A stretch of DNA of 64,000 nucleotides from Sporobacter sp942492735 (GTDB lineage: Bacteria; Bacillota; Clostridia; Oscillospirales; Oscillospiraceae). The stretch covers positions 2,728,001 to 2,792,000 of the forward strand of contig OW818648.1 in NCBI GenBank assembly GCA_942492735.1. The letters are read 5' to 3'. Below, in pieces: positions 26,417 through 35,104 of this stretch (within the stretch, counting starts at the first letter, position 1; every line of letters starts with the position of its first letter). The position numbers were made by a program, and so were the translations under genes. The notes beneath the pieces are model-generated. The model was not told where the DNA came from, made no database searches, and saw nothing but the letters and a program-made list of their open reading frames with translations.

Positions 26417-27700
26417 TCAGCGAACCGTTTTAAGAGCGTTTTCCAGATCGGCGATGATGTCTGTAACATCTTCGATGCCGACGGATAGGCGCATTGAATC
26501 GGCGGAAACGCCGGCGGCGAGGAGCTGCTCGTCGTTCATCTGGCGGTGTGTGGCGCTGGCCGGATGGAGGATGCTCGTGCGTGCGTCGGCGACGTGCGTG
26601 ACAATAGCGGCGAGCTTCAATTCCTTCATGAAAGATTCGGCAGCCGCTCTGCCGCCCTTGAGTCCGAAGGATATGACACCGCTGGAGCCGTTCGGGAGAT
26701 ACTTTTGCGCCAGAGTATAGTATTTGTCACCGGGCAGGGAGCAATATTGCACGCGGGCGACCTTATCATGCGACTTGAGATATTCGGCAACTTTTAAGGC
26801 ATTTGAGCAGTGCTTCGGCACGCGGACGTGGAGAGACTCAAGACCGAGGTTGAGGAGAAAGGAGTTGTGCGGAGAGGGGACAGCGCCGAGGTCCCGCATG
26901 AGCTGCATTGTCGCCTTCGTGATGTACGCGCCGCCCTGACCGAAGCTCCTTGTGTATATGACGCCGTGATAGCTCGCGTCCGGTGATGTCAGTCCGGGGT
27001 ATTTGTCCGGATAGTCGTCCCAATTGAAATTGCCGCTGTCGACAATGGCGCCGCCGATAACGGACGCATGGCCGTCCATGTATTTGCTGGTCGAATGGAC
27101 AATGATGTCGGCACCCCATTCGAAGGGGCGGCAGTTGATGGGTGTCGCAAACGTGTTATCGACAATGAGCGGCACACCGTTCGCGTGTGCGACCTTGCTG
27201 TACAGCTCGATATCAAGAACGGTCAGCGCCGGATTGGCAATCGTTTCGCCGTACATGGCTTTGGTGTTTGAACGGAATGCCGCGTTCAGCTCGGCTTCGG
27301 AGGCATCTGGAGACACAAAGGTGAAGTCGATGCCCATGCGCTTCATGGTGCTCGAAAAAAGGTTGAATGAACCTCCGTAGATGGTGGAGCTGCAGACGAT
27401 ATGGTCACCGCATGAGGCAATGTTGAATATCGAGTAAAAGACGGCAGCCTGTCCGGAAGCCAGCAGCATGGCCGCTGTACCGCCTTCAAGCGCGCAGATT
27501 TTCTTCGCAACGGCATCATTGGTGGGATTGGCGATGCGTGTGTAAAGATACCCTTCGCCCGTCAAATCGAACAGCTTTGCCATATCCTCGCTCGTGTCGT
27601 ATTTGTATGTCGTGCTTTGGACAATAGGGAGGATGCGCGGTTCGCCGTTTTTCGGTGTATACCCGGCCTGCACGCAATTGGTGTCCATTTTGTATTCCAT
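26417..27700 (-). CDS. metY: O-acetylhomoserine sulfhydrylase
   Basis: A 427-residue PLP enzyme of the Cys/Met metabolism (gamma-family) group, making homocysteine (or related thioethers) from O-acetylhomoserine and sulfide. It is longer than cystathionine gamma-synthase and fits MetY. Visible motifs are TTYKYDTSEDMA, GEGYLYTRIANPTNDAVAK, LASGQAAVFY, YGGSFNLF, LIVDNTFATP and the PLP lysine in HSTSKYMDGH; the C-terminus has ADARTSILHPASATHRQM. AAGGGG precedes the start at 27700. It lies 41 bases behind the sensor kinase gene and may be cotranscribed with that two-component pair. A sulfur-assimilation role is well supported by family. Confidence 0.93.
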   Translation of the reverse strand: MEYKMDTNCVQAGYTPKNGEPRILPIVQSTTYKYDTSEDMAKLFDLTGEGYLYTRIANPTNDAVAKKICALEGGTAAMLLASGQAAVFYSIFNIASCGDHIVCSSTIYGGSFNLFSSTMKRMGIDFTFVSPDASEAELNAAFRSNTKAMYGETIANPALTVLDIELYSKVAHANGVPLIVDNTFATPINCRPFEWGADIIVHSTSKYMDGHASVIGGAIVDSGNFNWDDYPDKYPGLTSPDASYHGVIYTRSFGQGGAYITKATMQLMRDLGAVPSPHNSFLLNLGLESLHVRVPKHCSNALKVAEYLKSHDKVARVQYCSLPGDKYYTLAQKYLPNGSSGVISFGLKGGRAAAESFMKELKLAAIVTHVADARTSILHPASATHRQMNDEQLLAAGVSADSMRLSVGIEDVTDIIADLENALKTVR

Positions 27701-27741
27701 ATCGAATTACCCCTTCGAGATTTGTTTGTGGATGAAGCGTA

Positions 27742-29187
27742 TCAGTCTGAGGAGGGCGTATACAGCGGGAAGGTGACTTGAAAACGCATACCGCCGCCCT
27801 CGCGCCGCAAAGCAGTAATCGTCCCCGCGTTTTCACGGACAGTTGCCTTAACGATCGACAGACCGAGACCGCTGCCGCCTGCGTCCCGCGAGCGTGCCTT
27901 GTCGACACGGTAGAACCGGTCGAAGATGTAGGGGAGGTCGATCTCCGGAACGCCGATACCTGTGTCATCGATAGTGAGCAGGATGTTTTTATTCGCGTGT
28001 GTGAGCGAAATCGTAACGCTGCCTCCGGGCATGTTGTATTTGATGGCGTTTTCGACGAGGTTGAATACGATCTGATAAATATCATCCTCAGTCGAATAGA
28101 CGAAACACCCGCCGTCTAGCTTTGACATGATCCTGAGCTGAGATTTTTCGGCCAGCGGATTGAGCATCCGCAGCGTGCTCGTTATCACATTTCGGATGTC
28201 GACGCTTTCCCGCTTAATGAGAACCTTATTGTCAAGCCGCGTCAGACTCATGAGCTTTTCGGTTGTCCTTGAAAGGCGCTCGGCTTCCGTACCGATGTCA
28301 TTGACAAACTCGTGTACGGTGTCGACATCCATCTCCTCGTTCTGCAGAATACTGTCGGACAAGAGGCGAATTGAAGCCAGCGGTGTTTTAAGCTCGTGCG
28401 ACGCGTCGGCAACAAAACGGCGTCTGATTTCTTCCGTCTCGCGCAGGCGATTCGTCAGGCTGTTGAACTCGTCGCCAAGGAGCGCCATTTCATCATTACC
28501 CCGTATCTGGATGCGGTAGTTGTATTCGCCCTCGCGCACGGATTTGATGGCGCTCAATATGGAGGATATCCGGTGCATGATTGTCCACATGAAAAAGCCG
28601 ACCATGATAATCGAGAGTAAAGAAACGACAAGTGATATGCTCTTTATCGAACTCTGCAGTCCAATTAGAATTTGCCCCTGCGCGGCATCGTATTCATTGA
28701 TAAAGACGACACCCATGATGACGCCTTCGTCGCTGTAGACAGGCGCATAAGCGCTGGTGGAAAAAGCGCCGTCTGAAAAACGTGAATTAAATACATCGAA
28801 TCCTGCCATTGCTTTACCGACATTTTCACTGACATAGGCGCTGTCGTTGTTTTCATCATCGGTAGGCCAATCATAAAGAAAGTTGCCGCCCATACCGGTG
28901 ATCGTTATATGCGTCAGTCCAGCCAAATCAAGCTGGTTCATAACCTGATTGACATTGGTAACGGTCAGAATGTCAAGCGGCGTGAGGCTTGTGGCAATCA
29001 GGTTCGCCTGATTTTCAATAAACGTCTTCTTCGAGTTAAAAATTATATCGCGTGACGCCGTCAAAAAATACGTATTCATCAGTATCAGCACAATCGCAAT
29101 GATCGAAAAGTACATCAGCGCGAATTTTGTCCTGATGCTGCTGAAAAATCTGATTATTCTGACATTATCCCTTAATATAGTAGCCAA
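27742..29187 (-). CDS. Sensor histidine kinase
   Basis: A 481-residue membrane kinase. TM1 (about 22-45) and TM2 (about 180-202) flank an extracytoplasmic sensor of about 135 residues. A HAMP linker follows, then the phospho-acceptor box FVADASHELKTPLASI with the autophosphorylated His. The ATPase domain has the N-box NLVENAIKYN, DTGIGVPE (G1) and GGSGLGLSIV (G2). It overlaps the response-regulator gene by 23 bases, so they form one operon. The PhoR/ResE/WalK-like layout suggests an envelope or phosphate signal, but the ligand is unknown. Confidence 0.94.
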   Translation of the reverse strand: MATILRDNVRIIRFFSSIRTKFALMYFSIIAIVLILMNTYFLTASRDIIFNSKKTFIENQANLIATSLTPLDILTVTNVNQVMNQLDLAGLTHITITGMGGNFLYDWPTDDENNDSAYVSENVGKAMAGFDVFNSRFSDGAFSTSAYAPVYSDEGVIMGVVFINEYDAAQGQILIGLQSSIKSISLVVSLLSIIMVGFFMWTIMHRISSILSAIKSVREGEYNYRIQIRGNDEMALLGDEFNSLTNRLRETEEIRRRFVADASHELKTPLASIRLLSDSILQNEEMDVDTVHEFVNDIGTEAERLSRTTEKLMSLTRLDNKVLIKRESVDIRNVITSTLRMLNPLAEKSQLRIMSKLDGGCFVYSTEDDIYQIVFNLVENAIKYNMPGGSVTISLTHANKNILLTIDDTGIGVPEIDLPYIFDRFYRVDKARSRDAGGSGLGLSIVKATVRENAGTITALRREGGGMRFQVTFPLYTPSSD

Positions 29188-29845
29188 CTCCCCACTTTGT
29201 CATAATGCGTTCGGGCTCGGCTGGATTCCTTTCCAATTTTTCGCGCAGACGCCGGACGTGCACATCAACCGTGCGGATATCGCCCTGATAGTCGTAGCCC
29301 CATATCACATTCAAGAGGTTTTCGCGACTGTATACGCGGTCCGGATTCTTTGCCAGGAGCTCAATGACATCAAATTCTTTCGCTGTGAGCTCCACGGGAA
29401 CTCCATCATTTTTTGCTGTTCGTTTTTCTGTGTCGATCACGATATGCCCGATCGTCATGCAGGCATCACCTGTATTCTGACTCAGAAGGGAAGATCGCCG
29501 GAGAAGCGCGCGGACTCGGGCTTTGAGCTCGACGATATTAAAAGGCTTCGTGACATAATCGTCGGCACCGTATTCAAAACCAATGATTTTATCCATGTCT
29601 TCGCTTCTGGCGGTGAGCATGATCACCGGCACGGTTGAGAATTCACGGATGCGCATACAGGTCTCCAGACCATCGAGCTTCGGCATCATGACATCGAGTA
29701 TGATCAAATCAAAATTACCGCCTCTGGCGAGCTCGACTGCTTCTTCACCGTCATAGGCAACATCGACCTGATAGCCTTCCGTCTCCAGGTTAAACTTAAT
29801 TCCCTTCACAAGGAGCTTTTCATCGTCAACAACTAAAATCTTCAT
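29165..29845 (-). CDS. OmpR-family response regulator
   Basis: A 226-residue regulator. The receiver domain has ILVVDDEKLL, the phospho-acceptor Asp in LIILDVMMP, TAR and the KPF lysine. The C-terminal winged helix reads VELTAKEFDVIELLAKNPDR followed by TVDVHVRRLREKLE. The ATG at 29845 has TTGGAGGT seven bases upstream; the open frame to 29887 is not used. It is cotranscribed with the sensor kinase. An 11-bp-arm palindrome sits 21 bases upstream of the start and may be its own operator. Confidence 0.95.
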   Translation of the reverse strand: MKILVVDDEKLLVKGIKFNLETEGYQVDVAYDGEEAVELARGGNFDLIILDVMMPKLDGLETCMRIREFSTVPVIMLTARSEDMDKIIGFEYGADDYVTKPFNIVELKARVRALLRRSSLLSQNTGDACMTIGHIVIDTEKRTAKNDGVPVELTAKEFDVIELLAKNPDRVYSRENLLNVIWGYDYQGDIRTVDVHVRRLREKLERNPAEPERIMTKWGVGYYIKG

Positions 29846-29865
29846 ATATAACCTCCAATCACCTA

Positions 29866-29891
29866 TAGTGTGAAATATACATTTCACACTA
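29866..29891. promoter_or_regulatory. Perfect palindrome upstream of response regulator
   Basis: TAGTGTGAAAT (29866-29876), loop ATAC, ATTTCACACTA (29881-29891). There is no U-run, so it is more like an operator than a terminator. It lies between the ComEA-like gene stop and the regulator start. Confidence 0.4.
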
Positions 29892-29897
29892 ACACCT

Positions 29898-30296
29898 TCA
29901 TCCGACAGCTATCATGTCTTTCATTGCATTAAATTTTTCCTCGCCGATACCGTCGATAGCCATAATTTGCTCAATACTCTTAAAGCTGCCGTTTTTATTT
30001 CTGTAATCAATAATGCTCTGAGCCAGAACCGATCCGATACCCGGTAACCCCTCGAGTGTTGCAGAGGATGCCGTATTGATATTGATTTTCTCCGAAAATC
30101 CGGGACTTTTGCTGCTAATTGCAGGCGACTGCGTGGGAATCGGACTGATTAAAACGGGGACAGGCACCGCAGCAAGCTTATCTATTGAAATGACCTGAAC
30201 TGCCGCGCTTCTCCCGGCAAAATAACCGGCAGTGAAAATCAGACACAAAACCGTCAATGCAATAACAGCGCGCTCCGCTTTTTTCAGATTCTTCAT
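29898..30296 (-). CDS. ComEA-like helix-hairpin-helix protein
   Basis: A 132-residue protein: an N-terminal membrane helix (about 9-26, AVIALTVLCLIFTAGYFAG), a Pro/Ser-rich linker, and a C-terminal double helix-hairpin-helix DNA-binding domain (ININTASSATLEGLPGIGSV, then IMAIDGIGEEKFNAMKDMI). This is the core of ComEA, the surface DNA receptor of natural transformation, but it lacks the larger oligomerisation region and no comEC is adjacent. The start at 30296 gives a clean signal-anchor; GGTG is only a weak ribosome-binding site and the frame stays open to 30413. Likely extracytoplasmic. Confidence 0.8.
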   Translation of the reverse strand: MKNLKKAERAVIALTVLCLIFTAGYFAGRSAAVQVISIDKLAAVPVPVLISPIPTQSPAISSKSPGFSEKININTASSATLEGLPGIGSVLAQSIIDYRNKNGSFKSIEQIMAIDGIGEEKFNAMKDMIAVG

Positions 30297-30370
30297 GACG
30301 GCACCGTTCTTTCGAAAGGATAATGTGAAAAATCGCCGTGCGTTATTGTTAGATGGCATATTATTTGATA

Positions 30371-30444
30371 TACTGACATATGTAGTAGTTACTGAGCTTG
30401 ATAGCCCAATCATGTATATAATAACTTATTTAGTAGTTATTATA
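30371..30444. promoter_or_regulatory. Divergent regulatory region with two dyads
   Basis: Between the ComEA-like and D,D-carboxypeptidase-like genes. TACTGACATATGTAGTA (30371-30387) has an ACATATGT core flanked by near-symmetrical ends, reminiscent of BlaI/MecI-type TACA/TGTA sites. A second inverted repeat, TATAATAACT with AGTTATTATA (30417-30426, 30435-30444), lies just before the carboxypeptidase start. The roles are inference. Confidence 0.3.
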
Positions 30445-30464
30445 ACATAATGCGGGAGAAATGT

Positions 30465-31850
30465 ATGAAAAAAATAAATATTTTCACCATATTTTTAATA
30501 ACAATAATGATTGTCGTTTCGTTTGCTTCACCGGCGGTATTGGCACTCTCAAGCCCGAAAATAGAGGCTGATGCTGCGCTTTTGGTTGAAACAAAATCCG
30601 GCAAAATTCTATATGAGCAAAACAAGGCTCGGCGCGTCGCACCCGGCAGCATAGCGAAAGTCATGACACTTTTATTAGCTGTTGAAGCGGCCGAGGATGA
30701 ACAGACAGCCCTCAAGGATAATATAACCGCATCTGAAACATTTCTAAACGGTATCGGAGAAGCTGACACAACGCTGAATATAAAAACCGGAGAGATAATG
30801 AGCTACGAGGACCTGATATATTGCATGTACCTCGTCTCCGCGAATGACGCATGCAATATTTTAGCAGAGACGATCGGCGGCAATATTCCCGATTTTGTCG
30901 ATAAAATGAACGAAAAGGCAGAAGCCTTGGGCTGCACGGATACATACTTTACAAACGCTGGCGGTCTTACCGACGCGGGTCAATATACATCCTCGTGGGA
31001 TCAGTATCTGATATTCGAAGAAGCCATAGGGCATCCGTTATTTCTTCAAGTTGCCGGGACCGTCTCATATACGGTTAAAGCCACGAACCTTTCGCCCGAA
31101 CGCAGCCTTGTCAACTCGAACGCTATGCTCAGCAGCAGCAGCGAATACTATTATGAGTTTTGCGCCGCAGGGAAAACAGCGTCATCGAGTGAATACGGCT
31201 ATAGCTTTGTTTCTTATGCCTCAAATAGCAGCTTGTCCCTGATATCGGTTGTTTTCGGAGCAAAACAAACAGGGGCCGAAGGCGCTTCGGATAACATCGA
31301 TAGCTTTACAGAAACGCTGCATCTTTTCGATTGGGGTTTTGATAGCTTCGTTTGGCAGGATATCATTAAAAAAAACGAAACTGCGTTCACTGAGAAGATT
31401 ACGCTTGCAGAAAGGTTCGATACCATTGAGCTCAAATCGTCAGAAACGATTACAATACTGGCAAGACGCGATATAAGAGCTGAGGATGTCACAAAAGATG
31501 TCATGATCTATGGGCAGACCGGTGGCAAGGAACTGTCGGCACCGGTGAAAAGCGGAGATATTCTCGGAGAGATGATGGTCTATATCGATGGCGATTTCTG
31601 TGGGAAGGTTTACTTAACTGCCGCGAATAATATCGATCTTGACAAGGCCAGCTTCATTAAGGACCAGATAAAGAAGACGCTGTCAAAGTTTTGGGTTCAG
31701 CTTATCATTGTTATTTTCCTTATTTTGATTGGCCTATATATCTGGCTCGTTATTCGGGACTTCATCAAACGACGAGAGAAGAAGCGGAAGCAAGAAGAGG
31801 CCAGACGTAAAATCATTGAAGGGCTGCAGCGACGGAAGATAACCAAATAA
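30465..31850 (+). CDS. D-alanyl-D-alanine carboxypeptidase-like protein (S11)
   Basis: A 461-residue penicillin-binding protein of the DacF type. A signal peptide (about 1-28) is followed by the peptidase domain: SxxK motif SIAK (about residue 66), SxN motif SAN (about 131), and a third motif at about 235. The third motif reads KTA in AGKTASSSEYGYS instead of the usual KTG, which is odd and may lower activity. A beta-rich C-terminal domain and a membrane helix (LIIVIFLILIGLYIWLVI) with a basic tail end the chain. It should trim D-Ala from peptidoglycan stem peptides outside the membrane. The ATG at 30465 has GGGAGAAA upstream. Confidence 0.87.
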   Translation: MKKINIFTIFLITIMIVVSFASPAVLALSSPKIEADAALLVETKSGKILYEQNKARRVAPGSIAKVMTLLLAVEAAEDEQTALKDNITASETFLNGIGEADTTLNIKTGEIMSYEDLIYCMYLVSANDACNILAETIGGNIPDFVDKMNEKAEALGCTDTYFTNAGGLTDAGQYTSSWDQYLIFEEAIGHPLFLQVAGTVSYTVKATNLSPERSLVNSNAMLSSSSEYYYEFCAAGKTASSSEYGYSFVSYASNSSLSLISVVFGAKQTGAEGASDNIDSFTETLHLFDWGFDSFVWQDIIKKNETAFTEKITLAERFDTIELKSSETITILARRDIRAEDVTKDVMIYGQTGGKELSAPVKSGDILGEMMVYIDGDFCGKVYLTAANNIDLDKASFIKDQIKKTLSKFWVQLIIVIFLILIGLYIWLVIRDFIKRREKKRKQEEARRKIIEGLQRRKITK

Positions 31851-31857
31851 ATCAAAA

Positions 31858-31895
31858 ATAACCGGCGGACACGATTGATAGTGTCCGCCGGTTAT
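31858..31895. terminator. Strong hairpin, probable bidirectional terminator
   Basis: A perfect 15-bp stem (31858-31872 with 31881-31895) and an 8-base loop, 8 bases after the carboxypeptidase stop. The U-rich side is on the minus strand. Confidence 0.65.
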
Positions 31896-31897
31896 GA

Positions 31898-32031
31898 CGT
31901 TACTTGCCATGGTCCGCGCTGTCATTCCCGCGAAGGCGGGAGTCTACGTCCGCGCTGTCATTCCCACGTAGGCGGGAGTCTGCGTACCTGGGAGACTGGA
32001 TTCCCGCCTGCGCGGGAATGACAAGTAACGC
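31898..32031. repeat. TGTCATTCCCGCG palindromic repeat element
   Basis: Two tandem 36-bp units (31912-31947, 31948-31983; three mismatches), each with a GCGGGA/TCCCGC-type dyad. A third, inverted partial unit lies at 31998-32022. The whole is bounded by CGTTACTTG (31898) and its complement CAAGTAACG (32023-32031). The type resembles short intergenic palindromes dispersed in many bacteria. There are no spacers, so it is not a CRISPR array. Confidence 0.75.
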
Positions 32032-32070
32032 AGGATATGCTGATATCTTATTGTGTTATGAAAAACAGTA

Positions 32071-34110
32071 TTAGTATGAAATTCTGTTAAGGAGAGTAAA
32101 GCCATTCATATCGAGAACGGATATCGAGGTGTAGTCGATGATATAGGCAGTATCGCCGATGTATAAGCCGCGGCTGTCGCCGGACCATTCGATGGAGGAA
32201 ACACTTGCGCGCTTAAAGAAGCCTTGCTCATCGGAGTAACCGTATATATCATATCCATTGTCGGCAGGGAAGGCGATGATGCTTTTGTCAGCAGAGATCA
32301 AGATGGCCTTGTGGTTATACAACGCATTACTGTATCCCGTATCTAGCTTGAGCGTGTGCTTTACCGAAACGGCTGTGGGATCCGTGGTATCAAACATTGT
32401 GAGCTTCATACCGTCGGTTCTGCCGGTTTCGGCGTCTGCGTCCATGCCGAGCCCGAACAGGCGGCCATCGTTCCAGACGTGGAGATATTCGGAGAAACCG
32501 GGGATTTTCAAGCTGCTCAGCACGGTCGGATTCGTCGGATCGGAGAGGTCAACGGCAAAGAGCGGGTCGACCTGGCGGAAGGTAACGAAGTAACCGATGG
32601 CGCCGTCAAAACGGACCGAATATACCTGCTCGCCAGCGGCGAGGTCTGTAACGCTTCCTATTGTTTTCAGGCTACCGTCAAGCACATATAGTGCGTTTGC
32701 CGAAGTGGGGTCTTTGTAAACATAGTTGACGAACCCCTTGGCTTTATCTGTGTATTCCGACCAGCTTTGACCGTACGACGTTGTGACGACACGGAGATTA
32801 CCATTGTATTCATCGAGGGCGAACTGATCATTCAGGCTGCCGGGTACAGAGCCTGAAGATTTGAGGCTGAGCTTACCGCCACTGATATCGAAGCTTGTGA
32901 TGTCGGTGACATTTGACATTGTGTAGTCAATAACGGTGTAAATGCTGTCTGTATAAGGGCTGCTTGCTATTTGATCGCTCGTTGAATTGGCGATAAAGAG
33001 TGTGTCTTTGTTCATATAGACAGTAGATCCGCCGCCGAGTATCGACTGATTTGCGCTCAGAGTCGCAGTGGCCAGATCATAAGCGCAGATGACAGTGTAA
33101 CCCGTCGAATTGTAATAGGGCATAATCGCAATGCTATCGGGGCTGACAAGCTTGGCTGTGTCGCCGGAATAAAGTCTTGGAATATAAGTGCCGTTGTCGC
33201 CCTCGACCGGGCTGTAAACATAGTAGTTTGAAATCATATAGAGTGTGCTGCCGATAAGACGCGTTGTCAGAACATATCCGTCTTGGCCGAGCTCGGCTTT
33301 TTTCACCGGATTTGAACGGTCTGTGATATCGAAGATATGGAGCTTTGCAATCTGCTGGTTATTTACGGGCATAATTGCCATCTTTCCATCAACTCCGGTG
33401 TCGATGGCGATCTCCGCGCCGTCGGACCTGATGGTGCTGTCGGCAAGATACGGGCCGTAGCTGGAATAGGAGGTGATGATCACAGCGGTATCACCTGTCA
33501 CATAGACATCCGAGGCGTATTCACTGGTGTAGATACTTTCTTCCGGCGTTGTCCCGTTGTTGCCCGGCATGGGTTTGTCCCCGGTATTGTCACTTCCGAC
33601 TTTGACGGACGAAATTTTTGTTGTCGACGCGCCGTCGGCTTTGAAGATGATCAGCTCGTTGTTGCGCAGGACGTAAATATACTGCCCATCGGTTTTGACG
33701 ATATCACCTTCGTCGACGCCCTGAACCTGTACATTCGTCTCCGAGTAGCCGGTACCCTGCGATGCTGTTGTGCCTTGTGATCCGCTGTCAGCAGCTGTTG
33801 CAGGAGCCATTGTGCCACCTAGTTCTGCGTTCTTACCGATTGAGGAGGAGTCCTCAGCCACGGCAAAGCCATTACGCATATAGGAATTCCTCGAAGCTGC
33901 TTCGCTGATCGCCTTATACACATCAGCGTAGGATAAAGCCTGTGCTAAATCCCTGCCGACAAGGTCCGTCGCGTTTGTGCCTGCTGCTCCATTAGGGTTG
34001 TTCGTACTGCCGAGTGCTCCTTCGTTAAGCTTCGCCGTATTGCAGCCGGAAATAAGTCCGACAATCAGGGCGATACTGAGCAAAAAAGGTAACAATTTGA
34101 GCCTTTTCAT
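32071..34110 (-). CDS. Secreted beta-propeller lipoprotein
   Basis: A 679-residue lipoprotein: signal peptide with lipobox LISGC (about Cys 20), an Asn/Ala/Gly-rich linker, then a large C-terminal beta-propeller domain. VQVQGVDEGDIVKTDGQYIY is the hallmark start of the secreted proteins of COG4880. Repeated WD-like strands follow (LHIFDITDRSNPVKKAEL; PLFAVDLSDPTNPTVLSSL; LTMFDTTDPTAVSVKHTL), consistent with a propeller of about seven blades. The ATG at 34110 has GAGGT seven bases upstream. No catalytic residue can be named; a binding or scaffold role at the cell surface is likely. Confidence 0.85.
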   Translation of the reverse strand: MKRLKLLPFLLSIALIVGLISGCNTAKLNEGALGSTNNPNGAAGTNATDLVGRDLAQALSYADVYKAISEAASRNSYMRNGFAVAEDSSSIGKNAELGGTMAPATAADSGSQGTTASQGTGYSETNVQVQGVDEGDIVKTDGQYIYVLRNNELIIFKADGASTTKISSVKVGSDNTGDKPMPGNNGTTPEESIYTSEYASDVYVTGDTAVIITSYSSYGPYLADSTIRSDGAEIAIDTGVDGKMAIMPVNNQQIAKLHIFDITDRSNPVKKAELGQDGYVLTTRLIGSTLYMISNYYVYSPVEGDNGTYIPRLYSGDTAKLVSPDSIAIMPYYNSTGYTVICAYDLATATLSANQSILGGGSTVYMNKDTLFIANSTSDQIASSPYTDSIYTVIDYTMSNVTDITSFDISGGKLSLKSSGSVPGSLNDQFALDEYNGNLRVVTTSYGQSWSEYTDKAKGFVNYVYKDPTSANALYVLDGSLKTIGSVTDLAAGEQVYSVRFDGAIGYFVTFRQVDPLFAVDLSDPTNPTVLSSLKIPGFSEYLHVWNDGRLFGLGMDADAETGRTDGMKLTMFDTTDPTAVSVKHTLKLDTGYSNALYNHKAILISADKSIIAFPADNGYDIYGYSDEQGFFKRASVSSIEWSGDSRGLYIGDTAYIIDYTSISVLDMNGFTLLNRISY

Positions 34111-34181
34111 TTTTTTACCTCGCAATTCATATTTTGTAGGGTTGCGATTATAAGACGAACGTCTGTCAAAAATGTTCCAAC

Positions 34182-34208
34182 GAGACAAGGGGACGGTTCA
34201 TTTGTCTT
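34182..34208. repeat. GGGGACGGTTC dispersed repeat, copy 2
   Basis: GAGACAAGGGGACGGTTC and TTTGTCTTG, with pairing GAGACAA/TTTGTCT. It is related to 21993-22017 and lies in the 300-base gap upstream of the lipoprotein gene. A purine-rich GAAGAAA tract (34325-34345) is the only other notable feature there. Confidence 0.6.
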
Positions 34209-34354
34209 GTTATTGTTGTTAAAGAGATACTTACCATTTCGGAAATCTGCTGAGATCATTAAACGTAAACGTTATCTTTTTTATTTCTGCTCTCTTATTT
34301 CTTATTTGGAAACGACGATTTTAAAGAAGAAAGAAGAAAGAAGAAATAATAGAT

Positions 34355-34408
34355 AAAAATACAGAAAGAAACGACGACTTTCCTGACGGAAATCGTCGTT
34401 TCTTTCTG
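34355..34408 (-). terminator. Intrinsic terminator of the NlpC/P60-like gene
   Basis: A perfect 16-bp stem (34362-34377 with 34393-34408) whose loop can pair further. A U-run on the minus strand (34355-34361 is ATAAAAATA on plus) follows. It directly abuts the stop codon at 34409. Confidence 0.9.
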
Positions 34409-35104
34409 TTACATGCTTGCCGCAAGTTTTTTTCTGAAGCGGATTTTCCTGTACAGGAGCTTGACGGGCAGGGCGCAATAGGTTTTCGCCGTCTGTGTGT
34501 ACCCGGGGTTGTCAAAGAAATTGCCTGTTGGGATTGGGGCTGATGTGCAGTAGTCGAGCAGATTGCCCTCAAAGAACAGCCAATCGCTGACGTGGCGGCC
34601 GATTTCCTCCGGCGTGTACTCGCAGTTCAGCTTGTCCGGGTCCATACCGATACCCATGACTCTGCTCATATGCGCCACAAATTCTGCGCAGGTATAAGCC
34701 TTATATGTAGGGAAGCCTTGCCTGAGGACCGGGTAGCAGAGGATGGAAAACAGGTTAAAAAGATACCCCTCACGGTCGTGCTTGATTTCCAGGATGCGGC
34801 TTTTACCGAGCGTGTACTGCTCTTTTGTGACCGGTATCTTAAAAATTCGGACATTGACGTGTGAATACCGCCTGAGCGTAAATCTCTCAGGATATTCTTT
34901 TATAAGGCCTGCGTTCAGCGGATTCTTGTACTGCCGCCTTCCGAACGAATAAAGCTGCTGTAACTCCTGGTCAAAAGCGATAGAGGCGTGGTTGTATTTA
35001 ATTTTCGCAAATTTGCGGATGAGTCTGCCAAACTCGGTCGGGGTTTCGGAGATGACGATATATATGTAATACTGCCGGCTGTCGTGGCTATTTTTTTGTA
35101 GCAT
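34409..35104 (-). CDS. Permuted NlpC/P60 (YiiX-like) superfamily protein
   Basis: A 231-residue soluble protein without a signal peptide. The conserved His lies in IKYNHASIAFD (about 39) and the Cys in the later TCAEFVAHMSRV (about 127). This His-before-Cys order is that of circularly permuted papain-like NlpC/P60 proteins (YiiX/YaeF/LRAT-like), which act as amidases or acyltransferases. LYSFGRR and SILCYPVLRQG are further matches by eye. The ATG at 35104 has AAAGGAAA upstream. The target bond is unknown. A terminator follows immediately. Confidence 0.65.
   Translation of the reverse strand: MLQKNSHDSRQYYIYIVISETPTEFGRLIRKFAKIKYNHASIAFDQELQQLYSFGRRQYKNPLNAGLIKEYPERFTLRRYSHVNVRIFKIPVTKEQYTLGKSRILEIKHDREGYLFNLFSILCYPVLRQGFPTYKAYTCAEFVAHMSRVMGIGMDPDKLNCEYTPEEIGRHVSDWLFFEGNLLDYCTSAPIPTGNFFDNPGYTQTAKTYCALPVKLLYRKIRFRKKLAASM

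Noticed and set aside
31912..31983. Two 36-bp direct repeats as a short CRISPR array
   Set aside because: The units are contiguous, have no spacers, and each is itself palindromic. No cas gene is near.
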